64,000 nt of DNA from Metaruminococcus_A sp900762715 (lineage in GTDB: Bacteria > Bacillota > Clostridia > Oscillospirales > Ruminococcaceae): the NCBI GenBank assembly GCA_048204295.1, contig DBFBLF010000014.1, positions 1 through 64,000 of the forward strand. The letters are read 5' to 3'. The notes under the pieces are model-generated. The model worked only from the letters and a program-made list of their open reading frames with translations, was not told the DNA's origin and did not search any database. Shown here piece by piece: positions 42,370 through 50,279 of this stretch (the stretch's first letter is position 1; each line of letters begins with the position of its first letter). The translations under genes and the position numbers were made by a program.

Positions 42370-42451
42370 TGGCACTTGCTGTTGCTTTGTAAGAATAGTT
42401 TATCCCCGTACCAGCCTTTGGCGGCGCGGGCTTTTAAGGGAGGTATTTCAG

Positions 42452-42565
42452 ATGAAAGTAAGACCTTCGGTTAAACCCATCTGTGAAAAATGCAAGATTA
42501 TCAAACGGAAAGGCCGTATTATGGTAATCTGTCAGAACCCGAAACACAAACAGCGTCAGGGTTAA
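42452..42565 (+). CDS. rpmJ: 50S ribosomal protein L36, zinc form
   Basis: A 37-aa protein too short for most ORF cut-offs: MKVRPSVKPICEKCKIIKRK followed by GRIMVICQNPKHKQRQG. The zinc ligands are CEKC and the C-x4-H of CQNPKH. GGGAGG at 42439-42444 precedes ATG 42452. Its place between infA and rpsM is the standard Gram-positive order. Confidence 0.97.
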   Translation: MKVRPSVKPICEKCKIIKRKGRIMVICQNPKHKQRQG

Positions 42566-42684
42566 TTTAATTTTGTTGAACCATAAGTTCATATAAATCA
42601 AGCAGACGAAAATGAGTTCCTGTAAACCTGTAATGCACAGGGAGGGAAGGGCATTCGTCAAGCACTGGAGGTGCAAGGTAAAAA

Positions 42685-43053
42685 ATGGCTCGTATAGCTG
42701 GAGTTGACTTGCCAAGAGATAAGAGAATCGAAGTCGGTATCACTTATATCTATGGCATCGGTAATGCAACCGCGAAAAAAATCATTGAAGCAACCGGAAT
42801 CAATCCCGATACAAGAGTACGGGATCTGACCGAAGCGGATGAGGCTGCACTGCGCGATTACATCGACAAAAACCTTGATGTTGAAGGCGATCTTCGCAGA
42901 AACGTTGCTCTAAACATCAAGAGATTGATCGAGATCGGCTGCTACCGTGGCGTACGCCACCGCAAGGGCCTGCCGGTCCGCGGGCAGAGAACCAAAACCA
43001 ACGCCCGTACCCGCAAAGGTCCGGTAAAGACCGTAGCGAACAAAAAGAAATAA
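42685..43053 (+). CDS. rpsM: 30S ribosomal protein S13
   Basis: Head protein that contacts the 50S and P-site tRNA. The 122 aa start ARIAGVDLPRDKRIEVGITY and contain GCYRGVRHRKGLPVRGQRTK. It opens the alpha-operon part (rpsM-rpsK-rpsD-rpoA-rplQ), with GGAGGTG upstream. Confidence 0.98.
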   Translation: MARIAGVDLPRDKRIEVGITYIYGIGNATAKKIIEATGINPDTRVRDLTEADEAALRDYIDKNLDVEGDLRRNVALNIKRLIEIGCYRGVRHRKGLPVRGQRTKTNARTRKGPVKTVANKKK

Positions 43054-43072
43054 CAGGAAAGGATAAGAACAC

Positions 43073-43474
43073 ATGGCTGTTAAGAATGCTAAGAAGACTA
43101 CGATTCGCAGACGTCGTGAACGCAAAAATATTGAGCGTGGTGCCGTTCATATCCAGTCCACTTTCAATAACACTATGGTAACGATTACCGATACACAGGG
43201 CAATGCGATTTCCTGGGCGTCCGCAGGCGGCCTCGGCTTCCGCGGTTCCAGAAAATCCACCCCATTTGCCGCGCAGACCGCTGCGGAAACCGCTGCGAAA
43301 GCTGCAATGGAGCATGGCCTCAAAACTGTTGAAGTGTTTGTTAAAGGCCCTGGCTCCGGACGTGAGGCTGCTATCAGAGCGCTGCAGTCCGCCGGCCTCG
43401 AGGTAACCATGATTAAAGACGTTACCCCGATTCCGCATAACGGCTGCCGTCCGCCGAAAAGAAGACGTGTATAA
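43073..43474 (+). CDS. rpsK: 30S ribosomal protein S11
   Basis: Platform protein near the E site. The 133 aa include HIQSTFNNTMVTITDTQGNA and VTPIPHNGCRPPKRRRV at the end, both diagnostic. Confidence 0.98.
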   Translation: MAVKNAKKTTIRRRRERKNIERGAVHIQSTFNNTMVTITDTQGNAISWASAGGLGFRGSRKSTPFAAQTAAETAAKAAMEHGLKTVEVFVKGPGSGREAAIRALQSAGLEVTMIKDVTPIPHNGCRPPKRRRV

Positions 43475-43500
43475 GAGTGCAAATTTGGAGGTGTAACTAA

Positions 43501-44127
43501 ATGGCAAGATATACCGGTGCGGTTTGCAGAATGTGCCGTCGTGAAGGACAGAAGCTGTTCTTAAAAGGTGAACGGTGCTATTCCGATAAATGTGCAATCG
43601 CCAGAAGGGGCTATGCTCCCGGACAGCACGGCCAAAGCCGCAAAAAAGTGTCTGAATATGGAATTCAGCTGAGAGCGAAACAGAAAACCAGACGTTACTA
43701 CGGTGTTCTGGAAGGACAGTTCGCAAAATATTTCGATATGGCAGAGCGTAAAGCCGGCATGACCGGTGAAAACCTCTTGAGAATTCTTGAAACCCGTCTG
43801 GACAACGTCGTTTACCGTCTTGGTTTTGCGACTTCCAGAGCAGAAGCCAGACAGCTGGTTGTCCACAACCACTATTTGGTAAACGGTAAGAAGGTTAACA
43901 TTCCTTCCTTCCTTGTAAAAGAGGGCGATGAAATCACCATCTGTGACAAGAGCCGTTCCAGTGACAAAATGAAGGCTGTTTTGGAGTCCACCGGCGCGCG
44001 CCCGGTTCCAATGTGGCTTGAGCTGAACAAGGAAACCCTTAGCGGAAAGGTAACCCGGCTGCCGAACCGTGAGGATATTGACCTTGACGTTGAAGAACAT
44101 CTCATTGTCGAGCTGTATTCCAAGTAA
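43501..44127 (+). CDS. rpsD: 30S ribosomal protein S4, zinc-binding form
   Basis: Primary assembly protein of the 30S, with an S4 RNA-binding domain. The N terminus has a four-Cys zinc site (CRMCRREG and CYSDKC), and the sequence ETRLDNVVYRLGFATSRAEA with HNHYLVNGKKVNIPS is the S4 domain. 208 aa. In Firmicutes rpsD often stands alone; here it remains in the alpha operon. A 154-bp structured spacer follows. Confidence 0.98.
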   Translation: MARYTGAVCRMCRREGQKLFLKGERCYSDKCAIARRGYAPGQHGQSRKKVSEYGIQLRAKQKTRRYYGVLEGQFAKYFDMAERKAGMTGENLLRILETRLDNVVYRLGFATSRAEARQLVVHNHYLVNGKKVNIPSFLVKEGDEITICDKSRSSDKMKAVLESTGARPVPMWLELNKETLSGKVTRLPNREDIDLDVEEHLIVELYSK

Positions 44128-44130
44128 TCA

Positions 44131-44203
44131 GTCCAGATTACTGTTTCATGTGCAGGGCAAGCGTAAATTCCATTCGGTTTTTACGCTTTGCATCATGAAC
44201 TGG
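44131..44203 (+). promoter_or_regulatory. Large hairpin between rpsD and rpoA
   Basis: The 154-bp spacer can form one long stem: CCAG, GTTTCATG and GCAAGCGTAAA on the 5' side pair in order with TTTACGCTTTGC, CATGAAC and CTGG on the 3' side (about 44133-44203), with small bulges. There is no T run. S4 is a known autogenous regulator in other bacteria, so a protein-binding site is possible. Confidence 0.45.
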
Positions 44204-44281
44204 ATGGCGGCAAAACCGGTTCGCCGGTCGAAACATTCAAGCTCATCGTACGCGTTGGGCATGCAAACAGGAGGGTTATAA

Positions 44282-45232
44282 ATGATTGAAATCGAAAAGC
44301 CAAGAATTGAGACGGCAGAAATTAAATCGGACGGAACATACGGCAGATTTATTCTCGAGCCACTCGAGCGCGGCTACGGCACAACGCTGGGCAACAGTTT
44401 AAGACGTGTGCTGCTCTCCTCGCTACCTGGTGTTGCTGTCACATCGATCAAGATCGACGGTGTGCAACACGAGTTTTCAACCATCCCTGGCGTGAAAGAA
44501 GACGTCACTGAGATTGTTCTGAACATCAAAGGGCTGATCGCTAAGATTCACGGCGAGGCGCCGAAAACCATCTATATTGAGGCCGAAGGCGAGTGCGAAG
44601 TCACAGCCGGTGATATCAAAGCAGACAGCGAAGTCGAAATTCTCGATCCGGGTATGCATATTGCAACCCTTTCACAGGGCGCGAAGCTGTATATGGAGAT
44701 TGTTATTGACCGCGGCAGGGGTTATGTTCCTTCTGAGCGGAACAAGCAGAATCTCCAGTCCTCTATCGGCGTAATTCCGGTAGACAGCATTTATACGCCC
44801 GTGCTCAAAGTGAATTACACCGTGGAAAATACTCGTGTCGGCCAGATTACCGACTACGACAAACTGACTCTGGAAATTTGGACCGACGGGACCATTTCCG
44901 CTAAAGAGGCTGTTTCACTGGGTGCCAAGGTTCTCAACGAGCATCTGAATCTGTTTATAGATTTGTCTGAAGAAGCGTATACCACGGAAATCATGGTAGA
45001 AAAAGACGACAAGGGCAAAGAAAAAGTCCTTGAGATGACCATTGAGGAGCTTGACCTGTCTGTGCGTTCCTTCAACTGCTTAAAACGCGCGGGCATCAAC
45101 ACGGTTGAAGATTTGATCAACAAATCCGAGGACGACATGATGAAAGTCAGAAACCTCGGCAGAAAGTCGCTGGAAGAGGTTGTTGAGAAACTCAAAAACC
45201 TTGGCTTTAACTTAAACAGCGGCGACGAATAA
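44282..45232 (+). CDS. rpoA: RNA polymerase alpha subunit
   Basis: Assembles RNA polymerase and contacts upstream promoter DNA and activators. The N-terminal domain has LEPLERGYGTTLGNSLRRVL (split), and the C-terminal domain EELDLSVRSFNCLKRAGINT with VRNLGRKSLEEVVEKL. The 316 aa are a normal length. AGGAGGG lies before ATG 44282. Confidence 0.98.
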   Translation: MIEIEKPRIETAEIKSDGTYGRFILEPLERGYGTTLGNSLRRVLLSSLPGVAVTSIKIDGVQHEFSTIPGVKEDVTEIVLNIKGLIAKIHGEAPKTIYIEAEGECEVTAGDIKADSEVEILDPGMHIATLSQGAKLYMEIVIDRGRGYVPSERNKQNLQSSIGVIPVDSIYTPVLKVNYTVENTRVGQITDYDKLTLEIWTDGTISAKEAVSLGAKVLNEHLNLFIDLSEEAYTTEIMVEKDDKGKEKVLEMTIEELDLSVRSFNCLKRAGINTVEDLINKSEDDMMKVRNLGRKSLEEVVEKLKNLGFNLNSGDE

Positions 45233-45286
45233 TACCAAGGTTTTCCGGATTTCCCGGGAAACGCGTGGGGTAAGGAGTGAATTCAA

Positions 45287-45628
45287 ATGGCAGGAAGCAG
45301 AAAGCTGGGCAGAAGCACCGACCACAGAAAAGCAATGCTCAGAGCGATGGTTACCTACTTGCTTGAGAATGGTAAAATTGAAACAACTGTAACCCGTGCA
45401 AAAGAAGTGCGTGCTATGGCTGAGAAAATGATCACCATTGGCAAGGACAGTTCCCTTCACAATAAACGTCAGGTTTATTCTTATATCACCAAAGGATCCG
45501 TTGCCAAAAAGGTTCTGGATGAGATTTCTCCGAAATACGCCGAGAAAAACGGCGGCTATACGAGGATCGTAAAAATCGGACCGCGCCGCGGAGACGCCGC
45601 GGAGATGGCAATCATCGAGCTGGTATAA
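45287..45628 (+). CDS. rplQ: 50S ribosomal protein L17
   Basis: Large-subunit protein of 113 aa; RKLGRSTDHRKAMLRAMVTY and GGYTRIVKIGPRRGDAAEMA are diagnostic. Last gene of the 16-kb ribosomal block, directly before its terminator. Confidence 0.98.
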   Translation: MAGSRKLGRSTDHRKAMLRAMVTYLLENGKIETTVTRAKEVRAMAEKMITIGKDSSLHNKRQVYSYITKGSVAKKVLDEISPKYAEKNGGYTRIVKIGPRRGDAAEMAIIELV

Positions 45629-45635
45629 CCGGAAT

Positions 45636-45668
45636 AAAAAGCACGGTGGAATTTCACCGTGCTTTTTT
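45636..45668 (+). terminator. Terminator of the ribosomal block
   Basis: A 13-bp stem AAAAAGCACGGTG / CACCGTGCTTTTT around GAATTT, with a T run, 8 bp after the rplQ stop. Confidence 0.92.
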
Positions 45669-45762
45669 ATCGCTTGAGGCGTCCCGGTCTGTTAGTAGTT
45701 TTTTAGATAAAAGGTATAGCTGGCGCCGGGGCGGTAGCGGTATTATAATTTTTACCCTTCAA

Positions 45763-45791
45763 TTGTATGGCTTTTCAAAATATGATATACT
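45763..45791 (+). promoter_or_regulatory. Promoter of the glycosidase gene
   Basis: TTGTAT (45763-45768), 17-bp spacer and TATACT (45786-45791), 37 bp before the start codon. Confidence 0.7.
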
Positions 45792-45828
45792 TAAAAAAAG
45801 TTATCCTTGAAAGGATGAAAGTGTTTTT

Positions 45829-47592
45829 ATGTATGAGGATATTCAATACGATTTGACACGAATTTCCTATGGCCGCCGGGGGGCTTTTTATTATTTAGGG
45901 GCTTGGAAGGAAGAAGACCAGGAGAGGGTTTATGCGTGCGCTCTTCTTTCTGCGCTTGATACTGCGGCGCCCGGTCGCCAGGCCCGCTGTGGGAAATTAT
46001 TTCCGGTTGTCCTCCAGCGAAACGGAGAGGAAATTCCTTATCGAGCAACTGCGACGCCGCTTTGCGTTACATTGGATTACGAGGGTGGGAGTGCCCGTCT
46101 TTGCCTGCAAAAGGGGGATATCCTGCGGATTGAGGCAAGCGGGGTTGACGTTTTTCTCGCTCCTCCTCTTGCGTTTCATGAGATTGCCAAAACCAGGAAT
46201 GATGGGAGCTGGGAGGTCGTCATGGGGCCGCTTCCAAAGTTGTTGTTCTGCCCGGTAAAGGGTACAATGGAAGTCACCTCCGGCTTTGATGTGATCAAGA
46301 GCACTCCGAAGGAAACCAGCTTTTTATTCCATCCTGACGAGACTGGCAGGGTAGATTTGGCCGTTCACCTTTACCTTTCTAACGCCTTCCGTATGAGAGA
46401 GTACCCTTCCTTTGACAATTGCATCAAGGAAATTGAGGAAGAGTTTGCCGAGTATATGAAGACGGTTCCGGTTCTTCCGGCAGAATATGAATCCAGCCGG
46501 GTTTTGGCGGCCTATCTGGTCTGGTCGCACATTATTCCAATTGATGGCTCTGATATTATCTATATGAATAAGGGAATTCACCGTTGCACCTCTAACTGGC
46601 AGCAATGTTACCATGCGATGGGGCAGTACCGAAATCCGGAGTTTGCGTGGAAGCTGCTGCTCTCAATGTTTTATTACCAGGATGAGTATGGAGAATTGCC
46701 GGATACAATTAACGATTCTGTTCGAAGCTTCAGCGGGACAAAACCGCCTCTCCACGGGGTTGCGCTGGCCTTTTTGAGCCAATATACGGATTTTTCTTTC
46801 GTACCGCAAAAAGAGCGCGCATTTCTTTATGAGGGCCTTGCCCGTCTTGTTTATTGGTGGCTCTCTTACCGGGATACTGACCGGGACGGAATCGCCCAAT
46901 ACGATGCTGCTGATGAGGCTGGTTGGGATGATTGTTCCCTTTTCCGGCGGGGTGTTCCGGCCGAATCCCCTGATCTTGCCACTTATCTGATCCTTTCAAT
47001 GGAGCAGCTGGCTGTCCTTGCCGGTGAGCTCGGCAGGTTTTATGAGGAACGGATGTGGAAAGAACGGGCGGAGGAAATGCTCGAGAAAATGAAAGGATTT
47101 TTCTGGAACGGGGAGCGGTTTACTTCCCGTTTGAATGAAACACACGAGTGGGTGAAATGTGAGAGCCTGGCTTCTTTCCTGCCGCTCCTGCTCGGCAAAC
47201 GGCTGCCGGAAGAGATGATCCGGAAAATGGCGGAGGCACTCTCTGAGGAGGGCGCTTGGCTGACGCCCTACGGATTGGCCGGCGAGCGGTTAAGCAGCGA
47301 TCATTACCGAGAAGTCGGTTGGCTGTGCGGGCCGGTCCTTGCACCGGTGCAGCTGCTGATCTGCCTTGGACTGCGGGAGTGCGGTGAAGAGGAGCTTGCG
47401 CGGAAGATTGCCAGACGTTATTGCGATGCGCTGATCCGCTCCGGATTTCCGATGATTATGAACGCCAAAACCGGTGAGGATGTCAGCGAAGGGCGCTGGT
47501 CAACCCGGTATCCGAACCGTATGTCGTGGACGGCGGTGTCTTTTTTAGTTTTGGGATCGCTGTTCCTCCAGGACTCTTTTGAAGGAGAATGA
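45829..47592 (+). CDS. Six-hairpin glycosidase (MGH1/trehalase-like, GH63-type)
   Basis: A cytoplasmic glycoside hydrolase of 587 aa with no signal peptide. After a beta-rich N-terminal region (to about 200), an (alpha/alpha)6 barrel follows with TKPPLHGVALAFL, the catalytic-type acid in DAADEAGWDDCSLF, and TPYGLAGERL and STRYPNRMSWTAVSFL near the end. These match the MGH1-like and GH37/GH63 superfamily, which includes trehalases and mannosylglycerate and glucosylglycerate hydrolases. The substrate cannot be named. GAAAGGATG lies about 12 bp before ATG 45829. It is followed at once by a small membrane protein gene. Confidence 0.8.
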   Translation: MYEDIQYDLTRISYGRRGAFYYLGAWKEEDQERVYACALLSALDTAAPGRQARCGKLFPVVLQRNGEEIPYRATATPLCVTLDYEGGSARLCLQKGDILRIEASGVDVFLAPPLAFHEIAKTRNDGSWEVVMGPLPKLLFCPVKGTMEVTSGFDVIKSTPKETSFLFHPDETGRVDLAVHLYLSNAFRMREYPSFDNCIKEIEEEFAEYMKTVPVLPAEYESSRVLAAYLVWSHIIPIDGSDIIYMNKGIHRCTSNWQQCYHAMGQYRNPEFAWKLLLSMFYYQDEYGELPDTINDSVRSFSGTKPPLHGVALAFLSQYTDFSFVPQKERAFLYEGLARLVYWWLSYRDTDRDGIAQYDAADEAGWDDCSLFRRGVPAESPDLATYLILSMEQLAVLAGELGRFYEERMWKERAEEMLEKMKGFFWNGERFTSRLNETHEWVKCESLASFLPLLLGKRLPEEMIRKMAEALSEEGAWLTPYGLAGERLSSDHYREVGWLCGPVLAPVQLLICLGLRECGEEELARKIARRYCDALIRSGFPMIMNAKTGEDVSEGRWSTRYPNRMSWTAVSFLVLGSLFLQDSFEGE

Positions 47593-47594
47593 AC

Positions 47595-47840
47595 ATGATG
47601 CGTTGTATGTTATGCCGTAAAAAGGTGGACAGCCTTTCTGAGCATAATCTATGTGAAGAGTGCGAAAAAAAGTTTGATTTTGACCAGGGTGAGCCTTATT
47701 TTTCGGAGGAAGATGAAGGCTCGGCTAAAACCCAGATCAAGCGGATTTTGGTCACTTCTGGCTGTGCCGTGGCGTTAATTTTATTTTTAATTTGGGTGAT
47801 ACCGTTTTTAATGTCACTTTTCAACGTTCAGCCGAGCTGA
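47595..47840 (+). CDS. Small zinc-ribbon membrane protein
   Basis: An 81-aa protein not assigned to a family. It has two cysteine pairs (CMLC and, 14 residues on, CEEC), then an acidic linker (YFSEEDEGSAK), and one C-terminal membrane helix, AVALILFLIWVIPFLMSLF. GAAGGAGA favours ATG 47595; the ATG at 47589 is too close and overlaps the stop of the glycosidase. Probably a membrane-anchored zinc ribbon facing the cytoplasm. Confidence 0.75.
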   Translation: MMRCMLCRKKVDSLSEHNLCEECEKKFDFDQGEPYFSEEDEGSAKTQIKRILVTSGCAVALILFLIWVIPFLMSLFNVQPS

Positions 47841-47842
47841 TG

Positions 47843-47880
47843 AAAAGCGCTTCCGTTTTTTAACAGAAGCGCTTTTTTAC
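47843..47880 (+). terminator. Terminator after the zinc-ribbon gene
   Basis: AAAAGCGCTTC (47843-47853) pairs with GAAGCGCTTTT (47866-47876), followed by more T, 2 bp after the stop. Confidence 0.88.
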
Positions 47881-47920
47881 AGGCATCTTGCCTTGATAGA
47901 CTAAAAGGGAGCTTTCGCAA

Positions 47921-48664
47921 ATGGAACACGAAAAAAGTATAGTAACAGGTGAATTGGTTGAGAACAGCTTTCGTAGCGGCCTGAAAGACGGCGTACCTAT
48001 AGGGCTGGGGTATTTATCCGTTTCCTTTACCTTTGGGATGATGGCGGTCGCTGCCGGACTTCCCGTTTGGACGGCCGTGCTGGTTTCAATGCTCAATGTC
48101 ACCTCGGCAGGGCAGTTTGCAGGGCTGCCTTTGCTTGCTGCGTCCGGCTCCTGTATTGAAATGGCGCTGACCCAGTTTATTATCAACATGCGGTATGCTC
48201 TGATGTCCCTCTCCCTTTCCCAGAAACTTCACCGGTCTGTCAACCTTCTTGACCGGGTATTGATTGCCTTTTGCAATACCGATGAAATCTTTGCTGTGGC
48301 GAGCAGTAAAAAAGGGGAAGTGGGAAAGCGGTACCTCTACGGCTTAATCTTAATGCCCTATTTTGGCTGGGCGTTCGGAACGCTGATTGGTGCGGCCGCC
48401 AGCAGCCTGCTTCCAGCAATTGTTCAGTCGGCCTTGGGAATTGCTATTTACGGCATGTTTTTAGCCATCATCATCCCGCCGGCAAAACACTTCCGCCCGG
48501 TTTTGAAGGTCGTTCTTTTTTCAGTGCTGCTCAGCTGTATTTTTCGCTTTACACCAGGGCTTAAGGATATATCGGGCGGGTTTGTCATTATTATCTGCGC
48601 GGTTGCCGCCGCTGGGCTCGGTGCGTTTTGCTTCCCTGTTCACCGGGAAAAGGAGGTGGGCTGA
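47921..48664 (+). CDS. azlC: AzlC family branched-chain amino acid exporter, large subunit
   Basis: Polytopic membrane protein of 247 aa. The signature GLKDGVPIGLGYLSVSFTFG at the N terminus and NVTSAGQFAG with NMRYALMSLSLSQKL are typical of AzlC. With AzlD it exports branched-chain or related amino acids. AAAAGGGAGC precedes ATG 47921, and the stop overlaps the azlD start by one base (TGATG). Confidence 0.94.
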   Translation: MEHEKSIVTGELVENSFRSGLKDGVPIGLGYLSVSFTFGMMAVAAGLPVWTAVLVSMLNVTSAGQFAGLPLLAASGSCIEMALTQFIINMRYALMSLSLSQKLHRSVNLLDRVLIAFCNTDEIFAVASSKKGEVGKRYLYGLILMPYFGWAFGTLIGAAASSLLPAIVQSALGIAIYGMFLAIIIPPAKHFRPVLKVVLFSVLLSCIFRFTPGLKDISGGFVIIICAVAAAGLGAFCFPVHREKEVG

Positions 48665-48993
48665 TGGACGCTGTATTCTGGCTAAATCTCGCGGTTATGG
48701 CGGGCGTCACTTACCTCATCCGGATGGTCCCGCTTGCCGTCTTTAAAAGGAAACTGGAAAACAAATGGATCCAGTCCTTCCTTTACTATATTCCGTATGC
48801 GGTCCTGGGGGCGATGACTTTCCCGGAAATCCTTTTTTCAACCGATAGCGTCTGGTCGGCCGCGGCAGGACTCCTTGTGGCCATTGTACTTTCCTATTTG
48901 GAAAAGGGGTTGTTAACTGTAGCACTGTCCGCCTGCGGCGCCGTCTTAGCGGTGGAGTGTACGATTCAGTATCTAATCCCTGCCCTAAGCTGA
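48664..48993 (+). CDS. azlD: AzlD family branched-chain amino acid exporter, small subunit
   Basis: A 109-aa membrane protein with four hydrophobic segments; TYLIRMVPLAVFKRKLENKW and the following YIPYAVLGAMTFPEI match AzlD. Coupled to azlC by a one-base overlap after AGGAGGTGGG. No regulator of the Lrp/AzlB type is adjacent. Confidence 0.92.
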   Translation: MDAVFWLNLAVMAGVTYLIRMVPLAVFKRKLENKWIQSFLYYIPYAVLGAMTFPEILFSTDSVWSAAAGLLVAIVLSYLEKGLLTVALSACGAVLAVECTIQYLIPALS

Positions 48994-49105
48994 AAAGGCG
49001 CCTCTGGAGCCTGCTCTTACCGGCTGGCAAAACTATTTGAATGGGACAACTCACGCATCCGAGGCAGTTAGTCCATACCGTTATAACTTCGCTTTTGGAC
49101 AGGTA

Positions 49106-49143
49106 AAACAGGGAGGCCTTAAAAAAGGCCTCTCTGTTTGTAT
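49106..49143. terminator. Bidirectional terminator between azlD and the dehydrogenase
   Basis: A 15-bp stem (49106-49120 with 49125-49139, one G-U) around AAAA, followed by GTATGT; A and T runs at the ends allow function on both strands. The rest of 48994-49232 shows no gene. Confidence 0.75.
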
Positions 49144-49232
49144 GTCCATATCAATCTGCCGGGGAGTAAACCGGGCTGCCCATCCCCTCCAGACCGTCGG
49201 ATGCTCCATCGACGGTTTCCTCCGGCCTTTTA

Positions 49233-50261
49233 TTATTTTTCACAGTCCACCAAAACGTGAATGGTATCCTCCCCGCCTGTGTTGCGCAGGTTAAAGGCCC
49301 GCTGGATTTCAGAAAGGGGAACAATGTCGGTAATAATGCCGTCGGTCGTAATCAGCCCGTCGGTGATCAACCGGATGCCCTCTTCAAAATAACGCCGCAT
49401 GTCAATGTCCCGGCGGGGCTCGGTGCTGTAGAGTTCCAGCCGTTTGCGGTGGAAGCGGAAGAAATCGATCGGAATGCTGCAGACGCCGATGCAGCCATAG
49501 AGGACAATCCTTCCACAGACGGCCGCCATGTCGATGGCGTCTACCACCCCGTTTCCTTCAAGCAGACAGGGGATGACGATGTCAAAGCCGTCCGGGAAAT
49601 CCTTTTTGACGAAATCGGCCGTTTTCGCGTCATGAGCGGGAAGCTTATAGGTGTGGGTGGCTCCATAGCGTTTTGCAAGCTCCAGGTTTTTGTCGTACAG
49701 GTCGGTGACTACCAGATTTTTGGGGTTGGAGAGGGCGACCGCCTGGGTCATTAAAAGGCCGCTGACCCCCTGCCCCATAATCAGGACATTTTTAGTCTGG
49801 TCAATTTTTGCTAGGTCTACCGCGTGGAGGATGCCGGGGAGCACCTCAACAGGGCTGACCGCCTTTAAAGGAAGCTGAGGCGGCAGAACCTTGACGTTGA
49901 AGGGCTTACAAACAATATACTGTGCATACGCGCCCCAGATATACCGGCAGGTGACCCGGTCGCCAGCCTGAAGCCCGCGGACGTTTTCACCAATTTTGTC
50001 GATGATTCCGCCGACCTCATGCCCAAGCCGTGCAGGCGTGGTAATAAATTCCGGCGCACGTGTGCCGCGGAAGGCCTCAAGGTCGGAGCCGCAGATGCCG
50101 GTGTATTTAATTTTGACCCGCACCTCATCTGGACCGGGCTCCGGGATTTTCGCGTAAGCCGGGGTGATTTTATAGGGCTCCTCCAAAACGGCCGCCAGTT
50201 GGATATTCTCCCCCGGTCCGTCCACCAGGTCTAATTTTGCCATCTGCATATGGGTTGCCAT
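49233..50261 (-). CDS. Zinc-type medium-chain dehydrogenase
   Basis: A 342-aa NAD(P)-dependent polyol or alcohol dehydrogenase. The catalytic zinc site shows YTGICGSDLEAFRG and RLGHEVGGIID; the cofactor domain has VLIMGQGVSGLLMTQ and VVTDLYDKN. The four-Cys structural zinc lobe of typical members is missing: after GDRVTCRYIWGAYAQYIV there is no Cys cluster. The start ATG 50261 follows AAAGGAG. It ends a two-gene minus-strand operon with the GH39-like enzyme, 18 bp upstream, so it probably oxidises a sugar or sugar-derived alcohol released by that enzyme. Confidence 0.88.
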   Translation of the reverse strand: MATHMQMAKLDLVDGPGENIQLAAVLEEPYKITPAYAKIPEPGPDEVRVKIKYTGICGSDLEAFRGTRAPEFITTPARLGHEVGGIIDKIGENVRGLQAGDRVTCRYIWGAYAQYIVCKPFNVKVLPPQLPLKAVSPVEVLPGILHAVDLAKIDQTKNVLIMGQGVSGLLMTQAVALSNPKNLVVTDLYDKNLELAKRYGATHTYKLPAHDAKTADFVKKDFPDGFDIVIPCLLEGNGVVDAIDMAAVCGRIVLYGCIGVCSIPIDFFRFHRKRLELYSTEPRRDIDMRRYFEEGIRLITDGLITTDGIITDIVPLSEIQRAFNLRNTGGEDTIHVLVDCEK

Positions 50262-50279
50262 AACAATTCCACTCCTTTG

